Shown here piece after piece: positions 44,602-52,821 of a stretch of 64,000 nt of DNA (positions are counted from its first letter, which is position 1; the number at the start of each line of letters is the position of its first letter). The translations under genes were made by a program, and so were the position numbers. The notes under the pieces are model-generated. The model had not been told where the DNA came from. It did no database searches and saw nothing but the letters and a program-made list of their open reading frames with translations. Source of the DNA: Pseudomonas gingeri (GTDB taxonomy: Bacteria; Pseudomonadota; Gammaproteobacteria; Pseudomonadales; Pseudomonadaceae). The DNA lies in contig NZ_JACAPR010000021.1 in the NCBI RefSeq assembly GCF_013385635.1, positions 90,282 through 154,281 on the forward strand. Reading direction: 5' to 3'.

Positions 44602-45015
44602 ATGACAGGCAACAAGGCTGTAGAAATCGTCGAAAGCTTCTGGCGCGAGGTCTGGCAGAAACAGGACCCGCAAGCGGCGGCGCGCTTCGTCAGCGAAGAC
44701 TTCGTGATCACCTCGGGGGGGACCGATGTCGTCGGCCGCGCGGCGTTTATCGAATGGATCGGCGCATTCCTGGCGAAAATCGACGACTTCGATTTCGCCA
44801 GCATCGAGACCTTCCAGAATGCCGAAGGCACCCGCGTGGCTTCGCGCTGGGTACTTGAGGGCAGGAACAACGGTTTTATCGGCAATCGGGCCTGCGGCAC
44901 TCCGTTCAAGATGCAGGGGACCGCGGTCTGGGGAGTGCGCCCGGACGGGCAACTGGACCACAACTGGGTCGAGCGCAATGCCCTGGAAGTCCAGCGCGAA
45001 TTGCTCGCGTCCTGA
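44602..45015 (+). CDS. NTF2-like (SnoaL/ester cyclase-type) family protein
   Basis: A 137-aa cytosolic SnoaL-like protein (VESFWREVWQKQDPQAAARFVSEDFVITSGGTDVVGRAAFIEWIGAFL; LDHNWVERNALEV). The cone fold binds small hydrophobic ligands. ATG 44602 follows AGGAA. Divergent from the LysR gene, which may regulate it. Confidence 0.85.
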   Translation: MTGNKAVEIVESFWREVWQKQDPQAAARFVSEDFVITSGGTDVVGRAAFIEWIGAFLAKIDDFDFASIETFQNAEGTRVASRWVLEGRNNGFIGNRACGTPFKMQGTAVWGVRPDGQLDHNWVERNALEVQRELLAS

Positions 45016-45225
45016 ACACCGGCAGCATCCTGTGCGCCCGGCAGCCTGCCTGATCCTGTTCCTGTACCTGCTGACGCCCGCCCATGGCGCCCGTCCACCG
45101 GAGATTGTCATGGACACCAGGAACTGCCAGACGGGCTCGGGCCTGCAGGACGACCCGGCGTCATCCTGAGTCGTCCGGCACACGGGACACGACGCGGTGT
45201 CCCGTGCAAACGGCCTGACGGTGGA

Positions 45226-45930
45226 TCAATCCCAGAGTTTCTGGCCAAAGAACGTCAGGGTCCGGTCCCAGGCCATTTGCGACCAGACCGGGTCGAACTG
45301 GGTTCCGGGGATACGCCCGGTGCCCACTGCTGTCTCGTTGGCGAAAGCGTGATGCGCCAGGTAACGGTGGAACGTAGCATCGACACCCGCTTCATGCAGC
45401 GTGGTTTCCAGGGTATCGACGGTTTCCGACGGGAAGAACAGGTCCTGGGTCGCCCAGTGCGCCAGCAGCGGTGCCTTGATCGCCGCCGCGTTGAGGTATT
45501 CCAGCGGTGGCAGGCCATACCAGACCACGCCGGCCGTCAGTTCCGGGATGGCATTCAAGGACAGCAGCGTCAGCGCGCCGCCCATGCAGAAACCGGTCAC
45601 GCCGATGTTTTTCGTGTGCGCTCCCAGGTACTGCACCGCGCCACGGATATCCTGGGACACCGCCTCGGCGAAATCGAGCTTGCTCATCAGGTGATGAGCT
45701 TCTTCCTCTTCCACCGTCGACTCGCCACGGTACAGATCAGGCACCAGGGCCAGGTAACCGCAGGCCGCCAGGCGATCGGCAACGCCCCGGATCTGATCGT
45801 TGAGCCCCCACCATTCCTGGATCACCACGATGGCCGGAGCGCCTTCGATTTTTGCCGGACGGGCCAGGTAACCGCTGACCTCGCGACCATCGGGACGTTT
45901 GAAGCTGATCAGGCTGTTTGCTTGCGACAT
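45226..45930 (-). CDS. Dienelactone hydrolase family protein
   Basis: A 234-aa dienelactone hydrolase. EWWGLN is the Glu motif, GFCMGG holds the nucleophile Cys, and HWATQDLFFP and YLAHHAFANE carry the Asp and His. A longer in-frame start exists at 46137 but adds 69 residues without family similarity, so ATG 45930 is used. Substrate unknown. Confidence 0.9.
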   Translation of the reverse strand: MSQANSLISFKRPDGREVSGYLARPAKIEGAPAIVVIQEWWGLNDQIRGVADRLAACGYLALVPDLYRGESTVEEEEAHHLMSKLDFAEAVSQDIRGAVQYLGAHTKNIGVTGFCMGGALTLLSLNAIPELTAGVVWYGLPPLEYLNAAAIKAPLLAHWATQDLFFPSETVDTLETTLHEAGVDATFHRYLAHHAFANETAVGTGRIPGTQFDPVWSQMAWDRTLTFFGQKLWD

Positions 45931-46069
45931 GGGCTTGCCACCTTGAGTTGGATTGAATGGAGTCGGGCTGATTAAAGCCCCGCGCCTGCGTGTTGGCGAG
46001 TAGTATTTGACCGACAGCCAGCGACTTTTCAAAGCGTCCGATATGACACAAACAGGGCAAATTCCGACA

Positions 46070-46257
46070 ATGTTCGATTTCACCGTGCTCGTGTTGCCCG
46101 GCGCCTTTTCCTCCGGCGTCGGCGCCATCCTCGACATGCTCTCGACCGCCGCCGACCTGGCGAACGCCGCAGGCTGCGCAAGGTGACGCAGACCACCCCG
46201 AGCCAGTTCCGTCCTGCCGCGTTCAACCTCGCACGCGGGGTTGCCGATAGCGATTAG
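46070..46257 (+). pseudogene. Deletion remnant of a GlxA-type (DJ-1 plus AraC) regulator
   Basis: It starts MFDFTVLVLPGAFSSGVGAILDML, the N-terminus of a GlxA-type regulator, then stops at 46184-46186 after 38 codons. In a shifted frame the next bases read RLRKVTQTTPSQFRPAAF to a stop at 46255-46257, the C-terminal end of an AraC HTH. The middle of the gene is missing. Confidence 0.65.
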
Positions 46258-46260
46258 ATT

Positions 46261-47913
46261 TCACTTCAGTTCGATCACCACACAGGGATTGCCATTGAAG
46301 CGTCCCTCGAACGCGGGAGCGACCTTCTCCAGCGCGGTCCCCGCCAGTAATCCCAGGTCCTTGCGCGACAGGATCACCCAGGCCGGACGTGGCAGTGAAT
46401 CCAGCCTGGTGGCATCGGCCTTGCTGACAAACAGCGGCTGTTCGTCATGGTCCAGGTTCATCATGTAACGCACCGCCCAGGTGTCCTGCCCCAGGTTCAG
46501 GAACACCAGCGGCCCCGGATTCGCCGCACGCAGGTGCTCCACCGGTTCGACAAAGCCCCGGGTGTCGAACTCCAGGTCCTTGGCCGGTTCCACCACTTTC
46601 ACCAGCAGCAACCACTGCGCCGCCAGGGCGATCAGGCTCAGCACCACCAGGCGCCGGCCCAGATCGTTTCGTTTGTTCAGCCAGGCATAAGCGGCGGCGC
46701 CCTGCAGAATCACCAGCACCCCGACCAGCAGCGGCAGCGAAACCCGCGGCCAGAAGCCCTGCTTGAGCCAGGCGTGGCGCAGGACGAAGACGACAATCGC
46801 CGCCAACCCCGGCAGCAGCGCCACCAGCCCTTCATAGAACCGGCGCACGCCCACCAGCCAGCCTTGCGCCTGCAACAGTCCATAGGCCGCCACCGCCGCG
46901 AACATCGGCACCATCGGCAGGATGTAATAGGCGCGCTTGAAGTGCGGCACCGACAATCCCAGCAGGATCATCAAGCCGCAGGCTCCCAGGCGCAAAGCCA
47001 GTTGTACATCGCTGTCCCGGTCCCGCAGCGACCATTTGTGACGCAACGCGATCAGGGTTGCCAGCGCCAGCGGCACCACCGGGAAATAACGATAGAGACT
47101 GAGCTGGAAATAGAAGAAGAACGGCTCGCCGCTTTCATCAAGGCGCCCCCCCACCTGCATGTTGTAGACCTGCTCGGCAAAGCCACCGCCACCGCTGAAA
47201 CGCGCCAGCTTCATCAGCAACCACCAACAGGCGGCGAGCAGCACCAGGCCGATAACCCCGTGTACCAGGACCTTACCGAGCAAGCGCAGCGTCTCGGCCC
47301 GCGAACGGGAAACGCCCATGGCCCAGTAGACGCAGGCCACACCACACACCTCGATCAAACCCAGCGGCCCACGAATGACAAAGCCCAGGACAAACAGCGG
47401 AAAGATCGCATATTGCCGCAGCTTCGAGCCCAGCCGTTCACCGCTGTGCAGCAGATAGAAACAGGCCAGGCACAGCAATGAGGTCATCTGGTCCAGGCAC
47501 ACCGAGCGGGACTTCTCGAGCAGTTGTGTCGTCAGCGCGGTCAAGAGGACGGTCAGCAGCGCCCACCAACGCCCGGACGGCACCAGCAGCCGATAGATCA
47601 TGGCCATTACCCCCGCCGAAGCCAGGGCCGTCGGCATGACATTCGCCAGGTGGTTCGGCGCACCGAACAGCTGGGCGAACAGAAAGCTGAGGAACGTCGC
47701 GGTGCCCGGATAGTCGGGATACGGCTGGCCATAGGTCGTGGCGAACAGGCTCGGTCCATGGCGGAACATTTCATTGAGGAACAACGCCCAGCGCCCATCG
47801 AAGCCCTGGGCCGTCTGGTCCCAGATACCCAGGGTGAAGAGCAGCAGCGCAATCAGGAAGATAAACAGGGATTCAACGCGAAACCGGTTTTCGTGAGCCA
47901 TCGGGTGTCCCAT
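46261..47913 (-). CDS. Glycosyltransferase family 39 (ArnT-like) integral membrane protein
   Basis: A 550-aa polytopic membrane protein. About ten or more hydrophobic segments, an Asp-containing first periplasmic loop (WDQTAQGFDGRWALFLNEM..PDYPGT) and a C-terminal soluble domain fit the ArnT/PMT clan, which transfers sugars from undecaprenyl-phosphate carriers. M1 or M5 (47901) could be the start. A second ArnT-like gene lies at 50198, with a gamma-glutamyltransferase between. Acceptor unknown. Confidence 0.85.
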   Translation of the reverse strand: MGHPMAHENRFRVESLFIFLIALLLFTLGIWDQTAQGFDGRWALFLNEMFRHGPSLFATTYGQPYPDYPGTATFLSFLFAQLFGAPNHLANVMPTALASAGVMAMIYRLLVPSGRWWALLTVLLTALTTQLLEKSRSVCLDQMTSLLCLACFYLLHSGERLGSKLRQYAIFPLFVLGFVIRGPLGLIEVCGVACVYWAMGVSRSRAETLRLLGKVLVHGVIGLVLLAACWWLLMKLARFSGGGGFAEQVYNMQVGGRLDESGEPFFFYFQLSLYRYFPVVPLALATLIALRHKWSLRDRDSDVQLALRLGACGLMILLGLSVPHFKRAYYILPMVPMFAAVAAYGLLQAQGWLVGVRRFYEGLVALLPGLAAIVVFVLRHAWLKQGFWPRVSLPLLVGVLVILQGAAAYAWLNKRNDLGRRLVVLSLIALAAQWLLLVKVVEPAKDLEFDTRGFVEPVEHLRAANPGPLVFLNLGQDTWAVRYMMNLDHDEQPLFVSKADATRLDSLPRPAWVILSRKDLGLLAGTALEKVAPAFEGRFNGNPCVVIELK

Positions 47914-48245
47914 CAGTCAGAGTCGCCACTCGGCAGGCTGGCGTGCCAGCCCCAATGGTGCGGGTCAAGGCCCTGAATACACCCTGAACAACCTGCGAAA
48001 AACCGATGCTGGGATGCAGAAAGTCATGAGCGATCCCCGCACGTCAATCCCATGCCATTCGACGGCCAGCGGATGATCTTCGGTGGTTTGCGCATCATCG
48101 TGAACGCCTGACGAACCTCGGCGGCAGCCCCTCCGCGATCGCCGGATCGCGGTGGCAACACGATTGCCGACGCCGGCTTCCGTGTTGTTCCACCCTCCCG
48201 GCACGCACTATAGTGCGGGGCACGTCCAAGGCAGGAGCCTACGCA
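47914..48245. other. Divergent intergenic region, no gene seen
   Basis: About 330 bp between the divergent GT39 and gamma-glutamyltransferase genes. A frame on the minus strand that continues into the ggt gene has no independent support. Promoters for both directions presumably lie here. Confidence 0.4.
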
Positions 48246-50087
48246 GTGCACTCCAGAATTTTTACCCGTCGCGTCTATCTTCGTACCCTTTCTTCCCTGG
48301 CCATCGCCCTTGCGCTTGTCTCCTGCAACGCCCCGCCTGCCACAACCTCTGCCGCCCTGCCCGATGCGCCGGAGATCGGCACGGGCTATCGCAGCGGCCT
48401 GGTCACCCAGCAGGCGAGCCGGCATATGGCCGCGGCCGCCAACCCGCTGGCGGCTGAAGCCGGGCGGGAGATCCTGCGCCAGGGCGGTTCCGCCGTGGAC
48501 GCGGCCATCGCGATGCAGGCCGTGCTGACGCTGGTCGAGCCCCAGGCCACCGGTATCGGCGGCGGTGCCTTTATCATGGTCTGGGACGGCCGGCAGGTAC
48601 ACGCCTATGACGGACGTGAGACCGCTCCGGCCGGCGCTACCGAAAAGCTGTTCCTCAACCCCGATGGAACGCCGATGACCTTTACCCAGGCCCAGATCGG
48701 CGGCCGCTCGGTGGGCACCCCAGGCGTAATGCGTGCGCTGGAGCTGGCCCACCGCAACAACGGCCGACTGCCCTGGGCCAGGCTGTTCGAGCCGGCCATC
48801 CGCCTGGCCGAGCAGGGTTTCCCGATTTCGCCGCGCCTGCACAAGCAGATCGCCGCCAGTCCGTTCCTGCCGAAATCCCCGGCCATGGCGGCCTATTTCC
48901 TCAACGCCGATGGCCGCCCGAAAGCCGTCGGCACGATCCTGAAAAACCCGTCCCTGGCCGCCGTCCTCAGACGCATCGCCAATGAAGGCAGCGATGCCCT
49001 CTACACAGGCCCGATCGCCCGGGAAATGGTCGCGGCGGTCAACACCAGTGCCAACCCCGGCAGCCTGTCCCTGGCCGACCTGCGGGGCTACCAGGCCAAG
49101 GAGCGCACGCCGATCTGTTCGGACTACAAGCGCTGGAAGTTCTGCGGCATGCCGCCGCCGTCCTCCGGCGCCATTGCCATCGCGCAGATCTTCGGCACCT
49201 TGCAGGCGCTGGAAGCCCGGGACAAGCACTGGGCGCTGCCAGCCCTGGCGCCGCAGAAGAGCGCCTCTGCCGCCGGTCTCGAGCCGCGTCCGCAAGCCGT
49301 GCACCTGATCGCCGAGGCCGAGCGCCTGGCCTATGCCGACCGTGGCCTGTACGTCGCCGACAGCGATTTTGTCCCGGTACCGGTGGCCGGCCTGATCGAC
49401 CCCACCTACCTGGCCCGGCGCGCCGCGCTGGTCAGTGAGCGCAGCCTGGGCAAGGCCGAACCCGGTGTCCCACCCGGACTGCAGGTCGCCCTTGCGCCTG
49501 ACCGCTCGCCCCCGCGCATCTCCACCTCGCAGATCGTCGCGGTGGATGACCAGGGCGGTGCCGTGTCGATGACCACCACGGTGGAAAGCTCGTTCGGTTC
49601 GCACCTGATGGTCGAGGGCTTCATCCTCAATAACCAGTTGACCGACTTCTCGTTTATCCCCAGCGAAGACGGCAAGCCGGTGGCCAATCGGGTCGAGCCG
49701 GGCAAGCGCCCGCGTTCGTCGATGGCGCCGACCCTGCTGTTCGACCGTCAGGACGGCGAGTTCCTCGGTACGGTCGGCTCTCCCGGCGGTTCGCAGATCA
49801 TCGAGTATGTCGCCAAGACCCTGGTCGGCCTGCTGGACTGGAACCTCGATCCACAAGCGGCGATCAACCTGCCCAACTTCGGCAGCCGCAATGGCCCGAC
49901 CGAACTGGAGCAGGGGCTGTTCTCGCCGCAACTGATCGATGCACTCAAGCACAAGGGCCACGCGATCAGCGAACCGGAGATGACCAGCGGCACCCAGGCG
50001 ATCATGCGCGTGCGTGATGCGCAGGGCGCCAGCTCATTGGCCGGCGGTGCCGATCCACGACGCGAGGGTGCGGCGCTGGGGGATTGA
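48246..50087 (+). CDS. ggt: Gamma-glutamyltransferase (lipoprotein form)
   Basis: A 613-aa gamma-glutamyl transpeptidase. It hydrolyses or transfers the gamma-glutamyl group of glutathione after autocleavage into two subunits. SGLVTQQASRHMAAAANPLAAEAGREILRQGGSAVDAAIA and PQATGIGGGAFIMVWDG are typical of the large subunit; the processing Thr lies in GGAVSMTTTVESSFGS. GTG 48246 is chosen because AGGAG lies 8 nt before it. The signal peptide ends in LALVSC, a lipobox, so it is probably membrane-anchored. The lipid anchor is a prediction. Confidence 0.92.
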   Translation: MHSRIFTRRVYLRTLSSLAIALALVSCNAPPATTSAALPDAPEIGTGYRSGLVTQQASRHMAAAANPLAAEAGREILRQGGSAVDAAIAMQAVLTLVEPQATGIGGGAFIMVWDGRQVHAYDGRETAPAGATEKLFLNPDGTPMTFTQAQIGGRSVGTPGVMRALELAHRNNGRLPWARLFEPAIRLAEQGFPISPRLHKQIAASPFLPKSPAMAAYFLNADGRPKAVGTILKNPSLAAVLRRIANEGSDALYTGPIAREMVAAVNTSANPGSLSLADLRGYQAKERTPICSDYKRWKFCGMPPPSSGAIAIAQIFGTLQALEARDKHWALPALAPQKSASAAGLEPRPQAVHLIAEAERLAYADRGLYVADSDFVPVPVAGLIDPTYLARRAALVSERSLGKAEPGVPPGLQVALAPDRSPPRISTSQIVAVDDQGGAVSMTTTVESSFGSHLMVEGFILNNQLTDFSFIPSEDGKPVANRVEPGKRPRSSMAPTLLFDRQDGEFLGTVGSPGGSQIIEYVAKTLVGLLDWNLDPQAAINLPNFGSRNGPTELEQGLFSPQLIDALKHKGHAISEPEMTSGTQAIMRVRDAQGASSLAGGADPRREGAALGD

Positions 50088-50197
50088 ACAAAATCCGATC
50101 TTGCGCACAGTCGTTCACAATTTATTAAGAACTCCCTCCGTATAGTGGCCGGTTATCTGGATGCCCCCGGGCTCAATTTCCTTTTACCGGTACCACC

Positions 50198-51652
50198 ATG
50201 CGCACAACACGCCCCGCTCTCCTGCTGTTCCTGCTTGGCTGTCTCGTGTTCTTCTTTGCCCTGGGCAACCATGAGCTGCAAGGTTCCACCGAATCCCGGG
50301 TCGCCGGGATCGCCATGGAAATGCACCTGAACAACGACTGGGTCACCCCGCGCCTGCTGGGCGAACCGTTCCTGGAGAAACCGCCCCTGAGCCTCTGGCT
50401 CGACGCCAGTGCCATCCGCCTGTTTGGCGGCACGCCACTGGCGGTGCGGCTGGCCTCGGCCCTCGCCGGATTGTTCACGGTGCTGGCACTGTACGGTTTC
50501 ATGCGCAAGATCGGTCGACCGACGCTGATGGCCTGGACCGCGGCGGCGATGCTCGCGACCATGGCCAGCTACCTGGGCAACGCCCGCCAGGTCGGTGAGG
50601 ATGCGATCCTGAGCCTGGGCGTGGCGCTGGCGCTGTTCGCCTTTTTCCAGGCCGGCCGGCGACAGCGGGAACAGGCGGGAACCCTGGGCAGTTGGCTGGT
50701 CTTTGTCGTCGGTATCGCCATTGCGACCCTCAGCAAGGGGGTGCTCGGGCTGGCGCTGCCGGGCATCGTGATTTTCGTCTACCTGGTCAGCGAAAGCCTG
50801 ATCGACAAGCGCTTCAGCTTCGGGAACTGGCTGCGCCCGGCGCTGTTCACCCTGATCGGGCTGATCCCGCTGCTGATCTGGCTGACCCTGCTCTATCGCC
50901 AGGGCGGCCTGCAGGCGGTCGGTGAAGTGCTGTGGGCCAACAGTGTCGGTCGTTTCAGTGGTTCCTTCACCGCCGCCGGTCACTACGAACCGTTCTATTA
51001 CTACTTCACCAAGCTGCCGGAAGCCTTCCTGCCCTGGAACCTGCTGGTGTACCTGGGCCTCTGGCATTTGCGCAAGGAACTGACGCGCAACCGCCACCTG
51101 CTGTTCGCCACCGTCTGGATCCTGGCCCAGTTCACCCTACTGACCCTGGCTTCCAGCAAGCGCATGGTCTACATGGTGTCCATGGCGCCGGCCGCGGCGA
51201 TTATCGCCGCCGAATACAGTGGGGTGATCCTCGACTGGCTGCGTCGCCGCTGTGCCACCTCGGCATTCAGCCGCGGCCTGGTCGAGTACCGCCGCCCGCT
51301 GGCGATGGGACTGCTGGCTGTCATCGTATGCGCTTACCTGGTGGTCGCCTGGCGAGCACCTGACGCCGACCGCACCACCTCCTTCAAGCCGGTGACCGAC
51401 CAGGTCATCGCCCTGCAGTCCGGCGGCAAGCAGGTGGCGCTGTATCAACCGGACGAACGCCTTGCCTCCACGGTTTTCTATACCCGGCGCCAGCAGCAAG
51501 TGGTACAGACCCAGGCCGAACTGGATGCCTTCCTCGCCGCCTCGCCGGACAACGTGGCCGTGGCCCAGAACCAGGAACCGGACGCTTCGCACACGATCCT
51601 GGCGACCGTCACCATCGGCGGCAAGCGCACCTACTACTTCTACACCCGATAA
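50198..51652 (+). CDS. Glycosyltransferase family 39 (ArnT-like) integral membrane protein
   Basis: A 484-aa polytopic membrane protein with the ArnT-type first loop (GNHELQGSTESRVAGIAMEMHLNNDWVTPRLLGEPFLEKPPLSLWLDASAIRLFG), the region that holds the catalytic acidic residues, followed by many membrane helices and a soluble tail. It starts 110 bp after ggt and ends at a strong terminator. A second ArnT-like protein is encoded nearby at 46261-47913. Confidence 0.87.
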   Translation: MRTTRPALLLFLLGCLVFFFALGNHELQGSTESRVAGIAMEMHLNNDWVTPRLLGEPFLEKPPLSLWLDASAIRLFGGTPLAVRLASALAGLFTVLALYGFMRKIGRPTLMAWTAAAMLATMASYLGNARQVGEDAILSLGVALALFAFFQAGRRQREQAGTLGSWLVFVVGIAIATLSKGVLGLALPGIVIFVYLVSESLIDKRFSFGNWLRPALFTLIGLIPLLIWLTLLYRQGGLQAVGEVLWANSVGRFSGSFTAAGHYEPFYYYFTKLPEAFLPWNLLVYLGLWHLRKELTRNRHLLFATVWILAQFTLLTLASSKRMVYMVSMAPAAAIIAAEYSGVILDWLRRRCATSAFSRGLVEYRRPLAMGLLAVIVCAYLVVAWRAPDADRTTSFKPVTDQVIALQSGGKQVALYQPDERLASTVFYTRRQQQVVQTQAELDAFLAASPDNVAVAQNQEPDASHTILATVTIGGKRTYYFYTR

Positions 51653-51663
51653 AACGCCAGGCA

Positions 51664-51698
51664 TAAAAAAACGGCGCTCCCGGAGCGCCGTTTTTTAT
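51664..51698. terminator. Bidirectional rho-independent terminator
   Basis: AAAAAAACGGCGCTCC pairs with GGAGCGCCGTTTTTT around a short loop, giving T-runs on both strands between two convergent genes. Confidence 0.9.
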
Positions 51699-51717
51699 CG
51701 TGTCGACAACCCGCGCT

Positions 51718-52392
51718 TCACGGCTGGAACACCTGTGGCCAATCCGATGCTTCGATAAAGCCCATGACCCGGGGTGCCTGGCTCGGCGAGTTTTCCGTGA
51801 TGAACAATGCCGCGCCATAACCCATGGAGGGGATCGAGAGCTTCATGGATTTCTCCAGCGCATTCATGCACTCGCTGTGGGTGACCAGGATCAGGTTGCG
51901 CCCCGGCACCTTGTAACGGCGCAGGTCGCGCAACATGGTCTTGCGGCAATCGAACAACCAGTCCTGCGTGCTGCTGGCCTGGTTGAACATGTAGAAGGAC
52001 GTCTGGACTGCACGGGTCAACGGACTGTTGTAGATATCCGTCCTGGCCAGCCCGAGCTTTTCAAAGCGGGCGCCAAGGCCCACCGCCACATCGCGGGCCC
52101 GATCGGTGATACCGTCCTGCCCGGCCAGGCAAGGCGCCTTGGAGCGATCGCAACGTTCGACATGGCGTACCAGTACGACCATCTCGCCCTTGGCCCAACC
52201 CGTGCTCAGCGCTACCGCGCTGCTGGCGCCGTGACGGGCAAGATCGGTAATGGTCGCCGGACGCAGGATGAACAGCGTCAGCGGGATGACAAACAACGCG
52301 CAAAGCAGCACAACCAGGGTATTTTTATATTTGGCGAAACGGCTCAGTTCGAACGAACGCCTGATCCCGCTATACGTCAGTCTTGATTCCAC
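51718..52392 (-). CDS. Histidine phosphatase family protein with N-terminal membrane anchor
   Basis: A membrane segment (NTLVVLLCALFVIPLTLFIL) near the N-terminus precedes a phosphoglycerate-mutase-like phosphatase domain with the first catalytic His in LVRHVERCD and the second in LVTHSECMN. The domain resembles Ais-type LPS core phosphatases. I chose GTG 52392; an in-frame ATG at 52488 would add 32 residues of poor composition. Convergent with the GT39 gene and next to it, which may indicate an envelope-modification role. Confidence 0.8.
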   Translation of the reverse strand: MESRLTYSGIRRSFELSRFAKYKNTLVVLLCALFVIPLTLFILRPATITDLARHGASSAVALSTGWAKGEMVVLVRHVERCDRSKAPCLAGQDGITDRARDVAVGLGARFEKLGLARTDIYNSPLTRAVQTSFYMFNQASSTQDWLFDCRKTMLRDLRRYKVPGRNLILVTHSECMNALEKSMKLSIPSMGYGAALFITENSPSQAPRVMGFIEASDWPQVFQP

Positions 52393-52821
52393 GTTGAGGT
52401 GGCCCCTGCGGCAAACGCTGGTTGAGTAAACGATGTCGGTGACCCTACAGGGCAAAAATGACAGCCGGGCATCGGGCGTCACTGCCACTGGAAAAACCGC
52501 TCGAATACCCGCGCTACACCGATATGAACGCAGAGACTAGGTCCGCTGAAGTCGCCCTCTGGTGAAAGGAATGTGAAAAATTCCTTAAGCCCGCGGTCCG
52601 GCCTGCTGCGGGTAAAACACTCCCGCGAGCCCTGGATCTGGCCGCAACGGCGATCCGTCACCCGCGCACTACACTTCGTGAAACATCAGCTCACGAGAAA
52701 AACCTTTCAGCTATCGGCCCCACCGCCGATACAGCCCCTACGAACAAATTCAGCTGGCACCAAAAACAACACCTTCCAGCCACCCGACGAGCAAGCAAGA
52801 CAACGTTCCTGGAGGAATTCA

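Noticed and set aside
47965..48204. Minus-strand 79-codon frame between GT39 and ggt
   Set aside because: Arg-rich composition, no ribosome-binding site and no domain; it lies in a probable divergent promoter region.
48024..49961. Long minus-strand frame of 645 codons
   Set aside because: It is antisense to the gamma-glutamyltransferase gene, has a Gly/Arg/Gln-rich composition typical of GC-driven shadow frames and no recognisable domain.
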